NCBI GenBank assembly: GCA_963847615.1
Contig: CAWKAN010000015.1
Coordinates: forward strand, 45,011 to 109,010
DNA length: 64,000 nucleotides
Direction: 5' to 3'
Source: Palsa-883 sp963847615
Lineage (GTDB): Bacteria > Pseudomonadota > Alphaproteobacteria > Acetobacterales > Acetobacteraceae
Positions 7,932-17,122 of the stretch are shown in pieces (within the stretch, counting starts at the first letter, position 1; the number at the start of each line of letters is the position of its first letter). The position numbers and the translations under genes are program-made. The notes beneath the pieces were generated by a model. It was not told the origin of the DNA, did no database searches, and was given only the letters and a program-made list of their open reading frames with translations.

Positions 7932-8158
7932 GGGCGGGGCTCCGCCCCGGACCCCGCCAGGGGGCGTTGCCCTGACCCTGGGAGGGGAGGGGGCCCCCCA
8001 CCAGAGGCGGAGCCTCTGGCACGCCGGATGAACTGCCTCGCCGCCCGTGCCGTGTGGGGAGCCCAGTGAAGGGTTCCAAGGGCTTCGCCCTTGGCGGGGT
8101 TCCAAGGGGCAGCGCCCCTTGGTGGGGTCCGGGGCGAAGCCCCGGCTTGCTTCGTTCA
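7888..8158. repeat. GC-rich nested-palindrome element, copy 2
   Basis: Lies in the 467-bp gap before the glycosyltransferase gene. It is bounded by TTGAACGAAGCAAGG and its reverse complement CTTGCTTCGTTCAA, with inner hairpins GGGGCTCCGCCCC, CCAGAGGCGGAGCCTCTGG, CCAAGGGCTTCGCCCTTGG and CCGGGGCGAAGCCCCGG. Compared with copy 1 the central long palindrome is degraded. The rest of the gap, about 90 bp before 8251, shows no recognisable feature. Confidence 0.85.
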
Positions 8159-8250
8159 AGCGATCGTGGCCGGACCCAGGGTGGCGGGACAGCGCCGCGC
8201 GACATACAATTCGGAGCAAGACAACCGGCGAAGCTGTTACAGGCGATCGA

Positions 8251-11200
8251 ATGGAGCCCGCGGACACCAAAAACTCACCGCCGATTGAGATTGTGGATGC
8301 GGAGACAACCGAAAGGCTGCGCGCGATTTTCGACGTCGCGTGGTATCTGGAGAGGTACCCCGAGCTGCGCGCGATCGACCATGATCCGCTGACCCATTAC
8401 GTCCTGTATGGCGCGAACGAGGGACGCGATCCGAACCGCTTCTTCGACAGCGCCTGGTATTATGCCCGCTACCCCGACGTCGCGGCGACCGGCTATCCCG
8501 CGCTGCTGCACTACCTGACCTGGGGCGCCCGCGAACTGCGCAATCCGCACCCGCATTTCGATGCCGCCTACTACGCCGAGATGCATCCGGAAGCCGCCGA
8601 CAACCCGATGCTGCATCACCTCCGGGTCGGCGCGAGCCGCGGCTGGGCGACCGAGAAGCCGTTCGACATCGCCGCGTTCCTGCCCTCGACCGTGCTGGCG
8701 GCGTCGTGTCCGGACGGGGTCACGGTCGACGTCGTCGTCGCCGTCTATCGCGGATTGCGGGAGACGCGGGACTGCCTGGAGTCCGTGCTGGCCGATCCCG
8801 ACCGCCCGCCGGGCCAGGTGATCGTGATCGAAGACTGCTCGCCCGAACCGAAGCTGGTCGCCTGGCTGCGGACGCTGGCGAAGGCCGGCGCCATCACGCT
8901 GCTGCACAATGCGCGCAATCTCGGCTTCGTCGGCTCGGTCAATCGCGGCATGCAGGCCGCCGCGGCGCACGATGTCGCGCTGCTCAACAGCGACACGGTG
9001 GTGCCGCACGGCTGGCTGCGCCGGCTTGCCGCGCAGGCCTATGCGGTGCCGCGCGTCGCCTCGGTCTCGCCGTTTTCCAACAACGCGACGATCTGCGGCT
9101 ATCCCGCCGTCTCCGGCGTCTCGCCCGCCTTCGGCCTCGACGTGCAGGCGATCGACGCCGCCTGCCGCGCGGTGAACGCCGGGCGCGCCGTCGAGGTGCC
9201 GACCACGGTCGGCTTCTGCATGTACATCCGCCGCGCGGCGCTGAACGACGTCGGCATGTTCGATCGCGAGACATTCGGCCGCGGCTACGGCGAGGAGAAT
9301 GATTTCTGCCTGCGCGCCGCCGTGCGCGGCTGGCGCCACCTGCTGGCCTGCGACACCTACGTGCACCACGAGGGCGATGTCAGCTTCGGCGCGGCCGCCG
9401 CGCGCTGGAAGCGGCGCGGCCTCGATGCGCTGGTGGCGCGCTATCCCGACTACCCCGGCCTGATCGACCGGCATGTCCGGCGCGATGCCGCCGGGCCGGC
9501 CCGCTTCGCGATCACCGCGGCATTGCTGCGCGCCTCGGGCAAGCCGAACCTGCTGATGATCTCGCACCAGCTCGGCGGCGGCGTGCAGCGGCATATCGAC
9601 GACCTGGTGGCGCGGCTCGGCGCCGCGGCCAATGTCCTGCTGCTCGGCGCCTCCGCGCGTGGCGCCGCCCTGTCGGTGCCCGGCCTGCCGGGACATTCGG
9701 TGTGCGACCTGTCGGGCGATCGGCTCGACGACCTTGCGGCCTATCTGCGCACGACGCAAGCTCCACCGCGTGCATGTGCACCACCTGGCCGGGCTCGACC
9801 TGGACCCGCGCGCGCTGGCCGAGCGCCTGGACCTCGGCTTCGACGTGACGGTGCACGATTATTTCGCCATCTGCCCGCAGCTGAACCTGGCGCCCGGCCC
9901 GCATCGGCGGTCCTGCGCCGAGCCTGGTCCGGCGACCTGCAACGCCTGCATCGCGCAGCGGCCCAGCCTCGGCGCGCGCGATATCCTGTCCTGGCGGCAT
10001 GGCCACGCCAGGTTGCTGCTGGAAGCCGAGCGCGTGCTGTGCCCGAGCGAGGACGTGCGTGCGCGGCTCGCCCGCCACGGCCTGGCGCGCAACGCCGTGC
10101 TGGCGCCGCACGAGCCGGTGACCGAGAAGACCTGGATCGTCCGCCCGCCGCCGCTGCCCGCCGGCCGGCCGTTGCGGATCGCCGTGCTCGGCGTGCTGGC
10201 CGGGCACAAGGGCGAGATCAGCGTCGTCACGCTGGCCGAGGCCACGCCCGCCGCCAGGCTCTCGTTCCACCTGATCGGCTATGCCGAGCGCGACCTGCCC
10301 GCCGGCGCGGCCGCGCGCATCAGCGTGACCGGGGAATACCAGGAGGCCGACCTGCCCCGCCTGCTGGCCGCCGCGAAGCCGCACGTCGTGTGGTTCCCGG
10401 CGCCCTGGCCGGAGACCTACAGCTACACCCTCAGCGCGGCGCTGCAGGCGAAGCTGCCGATCGTCGCGACCCGCATCGGCGCCTTTCCCGAGCGGCTGCA
10501 GGGCCGCCCCTTGACTTGGCTGGTCGACCCGGCCGCCACCACCGAGGATTGGCGCGCGGTGTTCCACAAGGTGCGGACCGCGCTCGGGCACAAGGCGCCC
10601 AAGCCGGCCGCGCGCCAGCCGATCGCGGATTTCTATGCGCGCGACTACGCCGACCCGCTGCGCGCGCCCGCCGTCCGCCGCCGCGAGATCGACCTGCGCC
10701 AGCCCGGGCAGCTCAGCGTCGTCGTCATCCCGGAGCGGCTGGCGAACGGCGCGCTGAGCCCCTGCGCCTATATCCGCCTGCTGCAGCCGCTGGACCATCC
10801 GGCGATCGGTGGCGCGGTTCCCAGTAGGGTCCCCAACGGGAGTCCCGGCGGGGTCAGCGGCGAAACGCGCGGGGGGGACCGGCGCGGGATGCACGTGGTG
10901 ATGGCCGAGCCGCACGAACTGTCCCGCTTTCGCGCCGACATCGTCGCGACCCAGCGCTACGCGATCCCCGACGTCGCCACGGCCGACGCCCTGGCCGAGC
11001 GGTGCCGCGCGACCGGGGCACGGCTGCTCTACGACATCGACGACGATCTGCTGCACATCCCGCGCGACCATCCGGAGGCCGACGTGCTGCGCCCGCGGGC
11101 GCGCACCGTCGCGCGCATGCTGAGCCACGCCGATGCGGTCTGGGTCTCGACGCCAGGGCTGGCCGAGGCGCTGCGGCCGACGCAGGCCACGGTGCGCGTG

Positions 11201-12154
11201 GTGCCGAACGGGCTCGACGAACGCCTGTGGGGCACGCCGCCGGTGGCAACCAGGCCGGTCTCGTCGCCGGTGCGCCTGCTGTTCATGGGCACCGCCACGC
11301 ACGGGGCGGACTGGGCGGTCGTGGCGCCGGCCCTGGCCCGGGTCGTCGCGGCGTTCGAAGGCGGCGTCAGCTTCGACATGCTCGGGGTGCTCGGTCCGGA
11401 GCCGGTGCCCGACTGGGTCAACCGGATCTCGCCGCCGAACGCCGGCGCGGCGTCCTATCCGGGCTTCGTGCACTGGATCACCGGGGTGCCGGCCTGGGAC
11501 ATCGGCATCGCGCCGCTGGCCGACAGCGCATTCAACCGCAGCAAGTCGGCGATCAAGACCCTGGACTATGCGGCTCTCGGACTGGCCGTGCTGGCGTCCG
11601 ACGTGCCGGCCTACCGCGGCTCCTTGGCTGATGCCTCCGGGGCGCGGGCCGCCGGCGCCGATGCCCCACGGGTCGGCCGCGCGGGGGCAGGCGGCGCAAG
11701 GGTAGGCGACAAAAGGGCAGGCGGCGCAAGGGTCGGCGACGCAAGCGCAGGCGACGCAAGGGTAGGCGATTTTGCGGCAGGCGATTCTGGGGCAGGCGGG
11801 GCAGGGGCGAATGGCGATGGTGCCGGGCGCGCCGGGACCGATCGTATCGGCGGCATGCTGGTGGCGAACACCGAAGCGGCGTGGTTCGACGCGCTGTGCC
11901 GGCTGATTCGCGATGCCGCGTTGCGCCGGCGCCTGGCCGCGGGCGCGCGCGCGGCGTTCGCGGCGCAGCATACGCTGGCGGCGCAGGCCGCCGCGCGCCG
12001 CGCGGCGTGGCGAGCCCTCGCGCCCGCCACCACCGTGCCCACCACCCTCGCGCCCGCCACCACCGCGCCCGCCACCTCCGCCGCCCCGGCACGCGCCAAG
12101 GCGCCGGCCGCCACGTCGCCGCGGCGGCGGCCGGCCCGGCTGGCGGCGGACTGA
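8251..12154 (+). CDS. Giant multidomain glycosyltransferase, one frameshift near 9765
   Basis: Joining the frame from ATG 8251 to the next frame near 9765 gives about 1300 residues. Residues 1-140 hold tandem motifs of the type FDVAWYLERYPELRA ... HYVLYGANEGRDPNRFFD, repeats known to precede surface-polysaccharide glycosyltransferases. A GT2-like domain follows (VDVVVAVYRGLRETRDCLES, LLNSDTVVPHGW, GYGEENDFCLRA). After the shift come two GT4/GT1-like regions (ISHQLGGGVQRHIDDL before it, then FAICPQLNL, VLCPSEDVR, LLYDIDDDLLHIP, SAIKTLDYAALGLAVLAS). A 15-bp-period repeat interrupts the last domain. The protein probably extends a cell-surface glycan. One extra base near CGCACGACGCAAG explains the break, which may be an assembly error. 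Confidence 0.78.
11677..11811 (+). repeat. 15-bp tandem repeat inside the glycosyltransferase gene
   Basis: Nine degenerate units of 15 bp, for example CGACGCAAGGGTAGG at 11752-11766. In the gene's frame they encode five-residue units (VGDKR AGGAR VGDAS AGDAR). They sit between the nucleotide-binding helix segment and the motif GGMLVANTEAAWFD of the last glycosyltransferase domain, where the family normally has a short loop. A second, shorter repeat (GCGCCCGCCACCAC units) lies at 12026-12080 in the C-terminal tail. Confidence 0.88.
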
Positions 12155-12156
12155 GC

Positions 12157-12822
12157 CTAGCCCAGGTTCCTGGCGAAGAAGTCCAGCGTGCGCTGCTGCG
12201 CCAGGTCGTAGTCCGGCTGGCTGAAGCTGCCGCGCTCGTCGCAGCCGAAGCCGTGCCCGGCGCCGGGGTAGACGTAGCTCTCGGCCTTCGGCTGGGCCAT
12301 GCGGATCGCCTCGACGTCCGACATCGGGATCGAGGCGTCCTGCTCGCCGAAATGCATCTGCACCGGGCAGTTCGGCCGCTCGTCCTTGGTCCCGGCGATG
12401 CCGCCGCCATACCAGCAGGAGGCAGCGGCGAACCTGGTTGTGCGCGTGGCGCCCCACCAGGCGACGGTGCCGCCGAAGCAATAGCCGACGATGCCGAGCT
12501 TCCTGGCGCCGAGATACGCCGCGGCGGCATCGACGTCGGCCATCACCTGGGCGTCCGTCAGCTTCATGCGGTAGTCGCGGCCCTTGGCGATGTCGTCCGC
12601 CGTGTAGCCGAGCTCCACGCCGGGCTCGACCCGGTCGAACAGCGCCGGCGTGCAGACGTAGTAGCCCGCGGCGGCGAGGCGGTCGGCCATGTCGCGCATG
12701 TGGTGGTTGACGCCGAAAATCTCCTGCACCACGACCAGGCCGGCCTTGGCGCCTGGCGACCCGGCGGTGTAGGCGCCGAGCGAGAACCCGTCGGCTGCCT
12801 TCAAGCTGACATGCGTGCCCAT
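12157..12822 (-). CDS. Dienelactone hydrolase family protein
   Basis: A 221-residue alpha/beta hydrolase of dienelactone hydrolase size. The catalytic triad is visible: Cys115 in GYCFGG, Asp162 in FGEQDASIP and His190 in PGAGHGFGCD. In characterised members a Cys-His-Asp triad opens the lactone ring of dienelactone, but many paralogues act on other esters. ATG 12822 begins MGTHVSLKAADGFSLGAY and is preceded by GGGAGG. It converges on the glycosyltransferase gene, with two bases between stops. Confidence 0.93.
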   Translation of the reverse strand: MGTHVSLKAADGFSLGAYTAGSPGAKAGLVVVQEIFGVNHHMRDMADRLAAAGYYVCTPALFDRVEPGVELGYTADDIAKGRDYRMKLTDAQVMADVDAAAAYLGARKLGIVGYCFGGTVAWWGATRTTRFAAASCWYGGGIAGTKDERPNCPVQMHFGEQDASIPMSDVEAIRMAQPKAESYVYPGAGHGFGCDERGSFSQPDYDLAQQRTLDFFARNLG

Positions 12823-12871
12823 GCTACTCCCTCCCGTTGTGTGAACTGTCCGAGGCGCGCACCATGCCGCT

Positions 12872-13057
12872 ATGGGCGAGATCGTCAACCTTCGAGCGGC
12901 GAAGCAGCGCCTGGCGCGCGCCGCGCAGGCGGCCGAGGCAAAGCAAAACCGCGTCCGCCATGGCCGCGGCAAGGCGGAGAAGGCGAACGACCAGCGCGCC
13001 GAGACCCGCCGCGCGGCGTTGCTCGACGCGCTACGGCGCGGCGAAGCGGGCGAATGA
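12872..13057 (+). CDS. DUF4169 family small protein
   Basis: A 61-residue, strongly basic and Ala-rich protein starting MGEIVNLRAAKQRLARA and containing NRVRHGRGKAEKAND. This agrees with DUF4169, a family of short helical alphaproteobacterial proteins of unknown function with the pattern MxxIVNLRxxRK ... NRxxHGRxKAEK. The 3' end has a near-identical partner fragment at 21269-21319. It converges on kdpE. Confidence 0.82.
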   Translation: MGEIVNLRAAKQRLARAAQAAEAKQNRVRHGRGKAEKANDQRAETRRAALLDALRRGEAGE

Positions 13058-13128
13058 GGCGGGTCAGGTGGCCCGAACAGCCGCACCCGACTCAAGGCGG
13101 GCATTCGCCCTCAGCGGCTCTCGAATCG

Positions 13129-13815
13129 CTATGTCCTGGTGAGCAAACGATAGCCGACCCCAGGCTCAGTGATCACCAGTTTGCCCGCCGTAGGGCCCAG
13201 TTTCTGGCGAAGGTGACCGATGTACACGCGCAGATACTGTACATCCTCAGTGTGAGCAGGGCCCCACACGGCGGTCAGCAACTGGCCGTGTGTCAGCACC
13301 CGGCCAGCGTTCCTGGCAAGCTGCGCCAGCACCCCGTATTCGCGCGGGCTTAGCGCAAGCGCTTCGCCATCGACCCGTACCCAGCGGCGCAGCAGGTTGA
13401 CCTCGAGCGGGCCGTTACTGAATATCCCGTCCGAAGCCTGGCTGCCGAGCCCATGGCGGAGCGCGACCCGGATGCGCGCGAACAGTTCGCCGATGTCGAA
13501 GGGCTTCTCGACGTAGTCGTCCGCGCCTGCATCCAACGCGGTGATCTTCTCGGCCGGGCGATCGCGTGCCGACAGGACGACGACAGGCACCTTGGTGAAC
13601 TGGCGCAGCCGCTTCAGCACCTCCTGTCCGTCCAGGTCGGGAAGACCTAGGTCGAGCAGAATCAAGTCTGGCGAGCGCGTGGCCGCCAGCCGCAGCGCCT
13701 CGGCACCGCCGTGAGCGAGCTCGACGTCGTAGCCTGCGGCCTCCAGCGTGGGCCGCAGAAAGCGATGGATCTGGGGCTCGTCATCGACCACGAGTATGCG
13801 TGCGACGCCACTCAT
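13129..13815 (-). CDS. kdpE: KDP operon response regulator KdpE
   Basis: A 228-residue OmpR/PhoB-type regulator. The receiver domain contains ILVVDDEPQIHRFLRPTL, the phospho-acceptor Asp55 in LILLDLGLPDLDG and the Lys of VEKPFDIGEL. The winged-helix domain ends QKLGPTAGKLVITEPGVGYRLL. It overlaps kdpD by four bases (ATGA), so both are made from one message. It should activate the kdp promoter upstream of the 27-aa ORF at about 21059 when K+ is scarce. Confidence 0.96.
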   Translation of the reverse strand: MSGVARILVVDDEPQIHRFLRPTLEAAGYDVELAHGGAEALRLAATRSPDLILLDLGLPDLDGQEVLKRLRQFTKVPVVVLSARDRPAEKITALDAGADDYVEKPFDIGELFARIRVALRHGLGSQASDGIFSNGPLEVNLLRRWVRVDGEALALSPREYGVLAQLARNAGRVLTHGQLLTAVWGPAHTEDVQYLRVYIGHLRQKLGPTAGKLVITEPGVGYRLLTRT

Positions 13816-16454
13816 GGCGCGATCGGCATGTCGATATGCACGACCGTGCCCGGGGCTCCATCGCGCGCTGCGTCCGGGCGGGGGCTTTGCGCCTCGATCC
13901 TGCCACCCATCGCCTCGATCAGGCCGCGTGCAATCGCCAGCCCGAGCCCGGTGCCCGGCACGGTGCGATCCCCCCGTTGCGCGCGGTAGAAGCTGTCGAA
14001 GATGTGCGGCAGGTCGGCCGGTGGAATGCCGACGCCTTCATCGGCGACGGAGATGCGAACCATTCCCGCCGAGGTCTCTCCAGTGATCCGGATCAGCGCA
14101 TTGAGCGGACTGTATTTGGCCGCGTTCTCCAGGACATTGACCAGCGCCTGCTCCAGCAGGTCCGGGTCGGCCGACAACGCCGGCAGGTCCGCAGGAAGGC
14201 TTTCCGCCAGGAGACCGATATCGGGCACACGGGCTATGGCCGCATCCACGACCTCGGCCGCCCGGACCCGCAGGCGACGGGGCCTGATCTCGCCGCTCTC
14301 CAGCCGGATCATATCGGTGATATTGGCCAGGAAACCGGTCATCCGGACGGTGTCGTGCTCGATGCTGGCCAGCAGGTCGCCGCGCGCCGCGGCGGGCAGA
14401 TCGTTCCAGGACACCCGGAGCGAGCCTGCGGCGCCGCGGATGCTGGTCAACGGCGTCCGCAGGTCGTGCGACAACGAGTTCAGCAGGGCGGTCCGCAGTT
14501 TCTGGGTTTCCGCCTGAGCCTCGCTCCGCGCGGCGGCGGCGGCCAGGCGCACCCGGTCCAGCGCCAACGCGGACTGATCTGCCAGTGCCGAGAGCGCCTG
14601 GATCTGGGACTGCTCGAGCCCGGCTTCCTTCTCGGGGCAGACACCCAAGAGCGCCGCCACCCCGTGCGCCGTTTGCATCGGGATAAAGCGCCATGCCGAG
14701 GAAGGCAGCGTGGTTGTCCCGCGTCCGGTCTGTTCCTGGTGGCCCCAGGCCCAGCGCGCCGCCGCCCAGCTGCCTTCGTCCATGGTGTCCATGGACGGAC
14801 TGGCGGCACAGATGCGCAGGTCATCGCCTTCGGCCGTCAGCACAACAGCGCGCTCGGCGATTTCGGCGGCTTGCCGCACAACCTCCTGCAACAGGTCCGG
14901 CTCGGCGACGGCCTGGCCGAGACGTCGGCTGAAGCCCGTGATCCGGCGCAGGTTCTCGATCCGGCCCTGCGCCACCGCAGCCTCCCGCCGCACACGGCTG
15001 GCGAGCCACCCCGAGGCCAGGGCGATGCCTGCGAAGACGATGAGGGCGATGACATCGCGGGGCTCGGAGATTGTGAGGCTGTAGAGCGGCGGGATGAAAA
15101 GGACGTTCCAGCAGAGGAAGCCGAGCGTTGCCGCATAGAGCGCGACAAGCAGCCCCCACAGCGTCGCGGAGGCTACGACGACGGCCAGGAACAGCATCCC
15201 GAGCGCCTCGTGCTCCAGAGCCTGCGAGAACAACTCGCCCGCGAGTACGACGCCGCCAACGAGCAGGGTGACAGAAAACCAGGGCAGCCAGCCCGTCGCG
15301 GTGCGACGCGCGGCCGTGCGACGCGGCCGGGACGTCTTTCCGGCCACCGGGACGACATGCAGCGCCAAATCGCCTGCCTGCCGAACCAGGCTGGTCGCCA
15401 GGGTCCGGCCGAACATCCGGCGCCAGAACGGGGGTTTGCCACGACCGATGACCAGATGCGTGACGTTGCGGGCGGACGCCAGGTCCAGGACCGTCCGTAC
15501 CAGATCGGACCCGGCCCGCACCTCCACCTCGGCGCCGAGCTGGGCGGCCATATCCAGCGCGTGGCGGGTGTCCTCCGGGCTGCCCGGCCGCTCGACGTGC
15601 AGAACGAGCCACGGTGCGTGCAGCGCCTCCGACAGGCGCTTGGCTGCGCGTACCACGGTTTCAGCGGTGGCGTCGCCGCCAATCAGCGCCAGCACGCGGT
15701 CGCCCGCGGGCCATGGGCCGGCGATCGCCTTCTGGCGCATGTAGTCGCGCACGTCGCGGTCAACCTGTTGCGCGGTCTGACGCAGGCCGATCTCGCGCAG
15801 GGCCGCCAGATTGCCCTCCCGGAAGAAGCCTTCCAGTGCCCGCCGGGCCACATCCGGTCGATAGACCCGTCCTTCCTTGAGCCGGGTGCGCAGCTCGGCC
15901 GGCGTGAGATCCACGAACTCGATCTCGTCCGCCATTTCCAGCACCCGGTCCGGCAGGGTCTCGCTCACGCGGATGCCGGTGATGCGGGCCACCGCATCGT
16001 TCAGACTTTCCAGGTGCTGGATGTTCATCGTGGCCCAGACATCGATCCCTGCCTCCAGCAGTTCGGCCACGTCCTCCCACCGTTTGGCGTGCCGGCTGCC
16101 CGGGGCGTTGGTGTGGGCCAACTCGTCCACCAGCAACAGACCGGGGCGGCGGGCCAGGGCGGCGTCGAGGTCAAACTCCTCCAAAACACGCCCGCGATAG
16201 CCGACCGGGCGGCGGGGAAGCACGGGAAGGTCGCCGATCTGCGCTTCGGTTTCCGCCCGTCCGTGGGTTTCCACGACGCCCACCACCACGTCGGTGCCGT
16301 CCGCCCGTCGGCGGCGGGCGGCGCTGAGCATGTCCCAGGTCTTGCCCACGCCAGGGGCGGCGCCCAGGAAGACTTTCAGGCGCCCCTTGCCCTCTCGCGC
16401 CGCCGCAATCAGCAGGGCTTCAGGGTCCGGACGCACGGTGTCGTCGGCGGCCAT
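13812..16454 (-). CDS. kdpD: Potassium-sensing histidine kinase KdpD
   Basis: An 880-residue kinase. The N-terminal KdpD domain has the Walker-like loop FLGAAPGVGKTWDML and the block LLVDELAHTNAPGSRHAKRWEDV, followed by a universal-stress-like segment (LVIGRGKPPFWRR). Four closely spaced transmembrane helices lie around residues 390-490, then a GAF-like domain, the phospho-acceptor H-box SLSHDLRTPLTSIRGA, N-box VNVLENAAKYSP and G-box GTGLGLAIARGL. All domains of canonical KdpD are present and in order. It is encoded directly after kdpC and shares four bases with kdpE. Confidence 0.96.
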   Translation of the reverse strand: MAADDTVRPDPEALLIAAAREGKGRLKVFLGAAPGVGKTWDMLSAARRRRADGTDVVVGVVETHGRAETEAQIGDLPVLPRRPVGYRGRVLEEFDLDAALARRPGLLLVDELAHTNAPGSRHAKRWEDVAELLEAGIDVWATMNIQHLESLNDAVARITGIRVSETLPDRVLEMADEIEFVDLTPAELRTRLKEGRVYRPDVARRALEGFFREGNLAALREIGLRQTAQQVDRDVRDYMRQKAIAGPWPAGDRVLALIGGDATAETVVRAAKRLSEALHAPWLVLHVERPGSPEDTRHALDMAAQLGAEVEVRAGSDLVRTVLDLASARNVTHLVIGRGKPPFWRRMFGRTLATSLVRQAGDLALHVVPVAGKTSRPRRTAARRTATGWLPWFSVTLLVGGVVLAGELFSQALEHEALGMLFLAVVVASATLWGLLVALYAATLGFLCWNVLFIPPLYSLTISEPRDVIALIVFAGIALASGWLASRVRREAAVAQGRIENLRRITGFSRRLGQAVAEPDLLQEVVRQAAEIAERAVVLTAEGDDLRICAASPSMDTMDEGSWAAARWAWGHQEQTGRGTTTLPSSAWRFIPMQTAHGVAALLGVCPEKEAGLEQSQIQALSALADQSALALDRVRLAAAAARSEAQAETQKLRTALLNSLSHDLRTPLTSIRGAAGSLRVSWNDLPAAARGDLLASIEHDTVRMTGFLANITDMIRLESGEIRPRRLRVRAAEVVDAAIARVPDIGLLAESLPADLPALSADPDLLEQALVNVLENAAKYSPLNALIRITGETSAGMVRISVADEGVGIPPADLPHIFDSFYRAQRGDRTVPGTGLGLAIARGLIEAMGGRIEAQSPRPDAARDGAPGTVVHIDMPIAP

Positions 16455-16486
16455 GCGCCAATATGCGCTCTTTCCGCCGCGCCGGC

Positions 16487-17107
16487 CTAGCGGGTCGCGT
16501 GCGTCGATGAACCGGCGGACGGGGCCTGCAGGTTATCGAGCGCCAGATTCAGTTCCAGCACATTGACCCGCGGTTCGCCGATGATTCCAAGGCGACGGCC
16601 GCGCGTGTAACGCGCCAACAGAGTTCGCACCGCCGCCTCCGGCATGTGCCGTGCGGCGGCGACCCGTCCGGCCTGGCGTTCCGCATTGGCGGGCGAGATC
16701 TGCGGGTCGAGTCCGGATGCCGATGTGGTCACGGCATCCGCCACGACCGGAGGAGGGGCGTACCGGCGGATTTCGGCCTGCACCCGCTCGATCAGCGCAT
16801 TCGAGGTCGGCCCGAGATTGGAGGCGCCGGAATTGTCGGCCGCGTACGGCACCGCAATGGTCTTCGTGGGGTCCCTGGGATCGGGTTCTGTCGTCGCCGA
16901 GGGCCGGGGGTGGAAGTAGCGGGCCGAGGTGAACGCCTGGCCGATCAGCGCGGAGCCGACCACCTGGCCGTTGCTGCGGAGGAGGCTGCCGTTGGCCTGG
17001 GTGGGGAACAACGCCTGGCCGAGGCCGACGAAGGCCAACGGGAAGGCCACGCCGGTCAGCAGGGTGAACAGCATCACCAGGACGATGGCGGGACGCAGGA
17101 TCTGCAT
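16487..17107 (-). CDS. kdpC: Potassium-transporting ATPase subunit KdpC
   Basis: A 206-residue protein with one N-terminal membrane helix (IVLVMLFTLLTGVAFPLAFV) and a periplasmic domain carrying the KdpC signatures NGSLLRSNGQVVGSALIGQ, ARYFHPRPSAT and SASGLDPQISPANA. KdpC stabilises the KdpFABC complex and raises its K+ affinity. The spacing to kdpB (15 bp) and kdpD (32 bp) supports one operon. Length is normal. Confidence 0.96.
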   Translation of the reverse strand: MQILRPAIVLVMLFTLLTGVAFPLAFVGLGQALFPTQANGSLLRSNGQVVGSALIGQAFTSARYFHPRPSATTEPDPRDPTKTIAVPYAADNSGASNLGPTSNALIERVQAEIRRYAPPPVVADAVTTSASGLDPQISPANAERQAGRVAAARHMPEAAVRTLLARYTRGRRLGIIGEPRVNVLELNLALDNLQAPSAGSSTHATR

Positions 17108-17122
17108 GGGAGTGGCCCTCCT

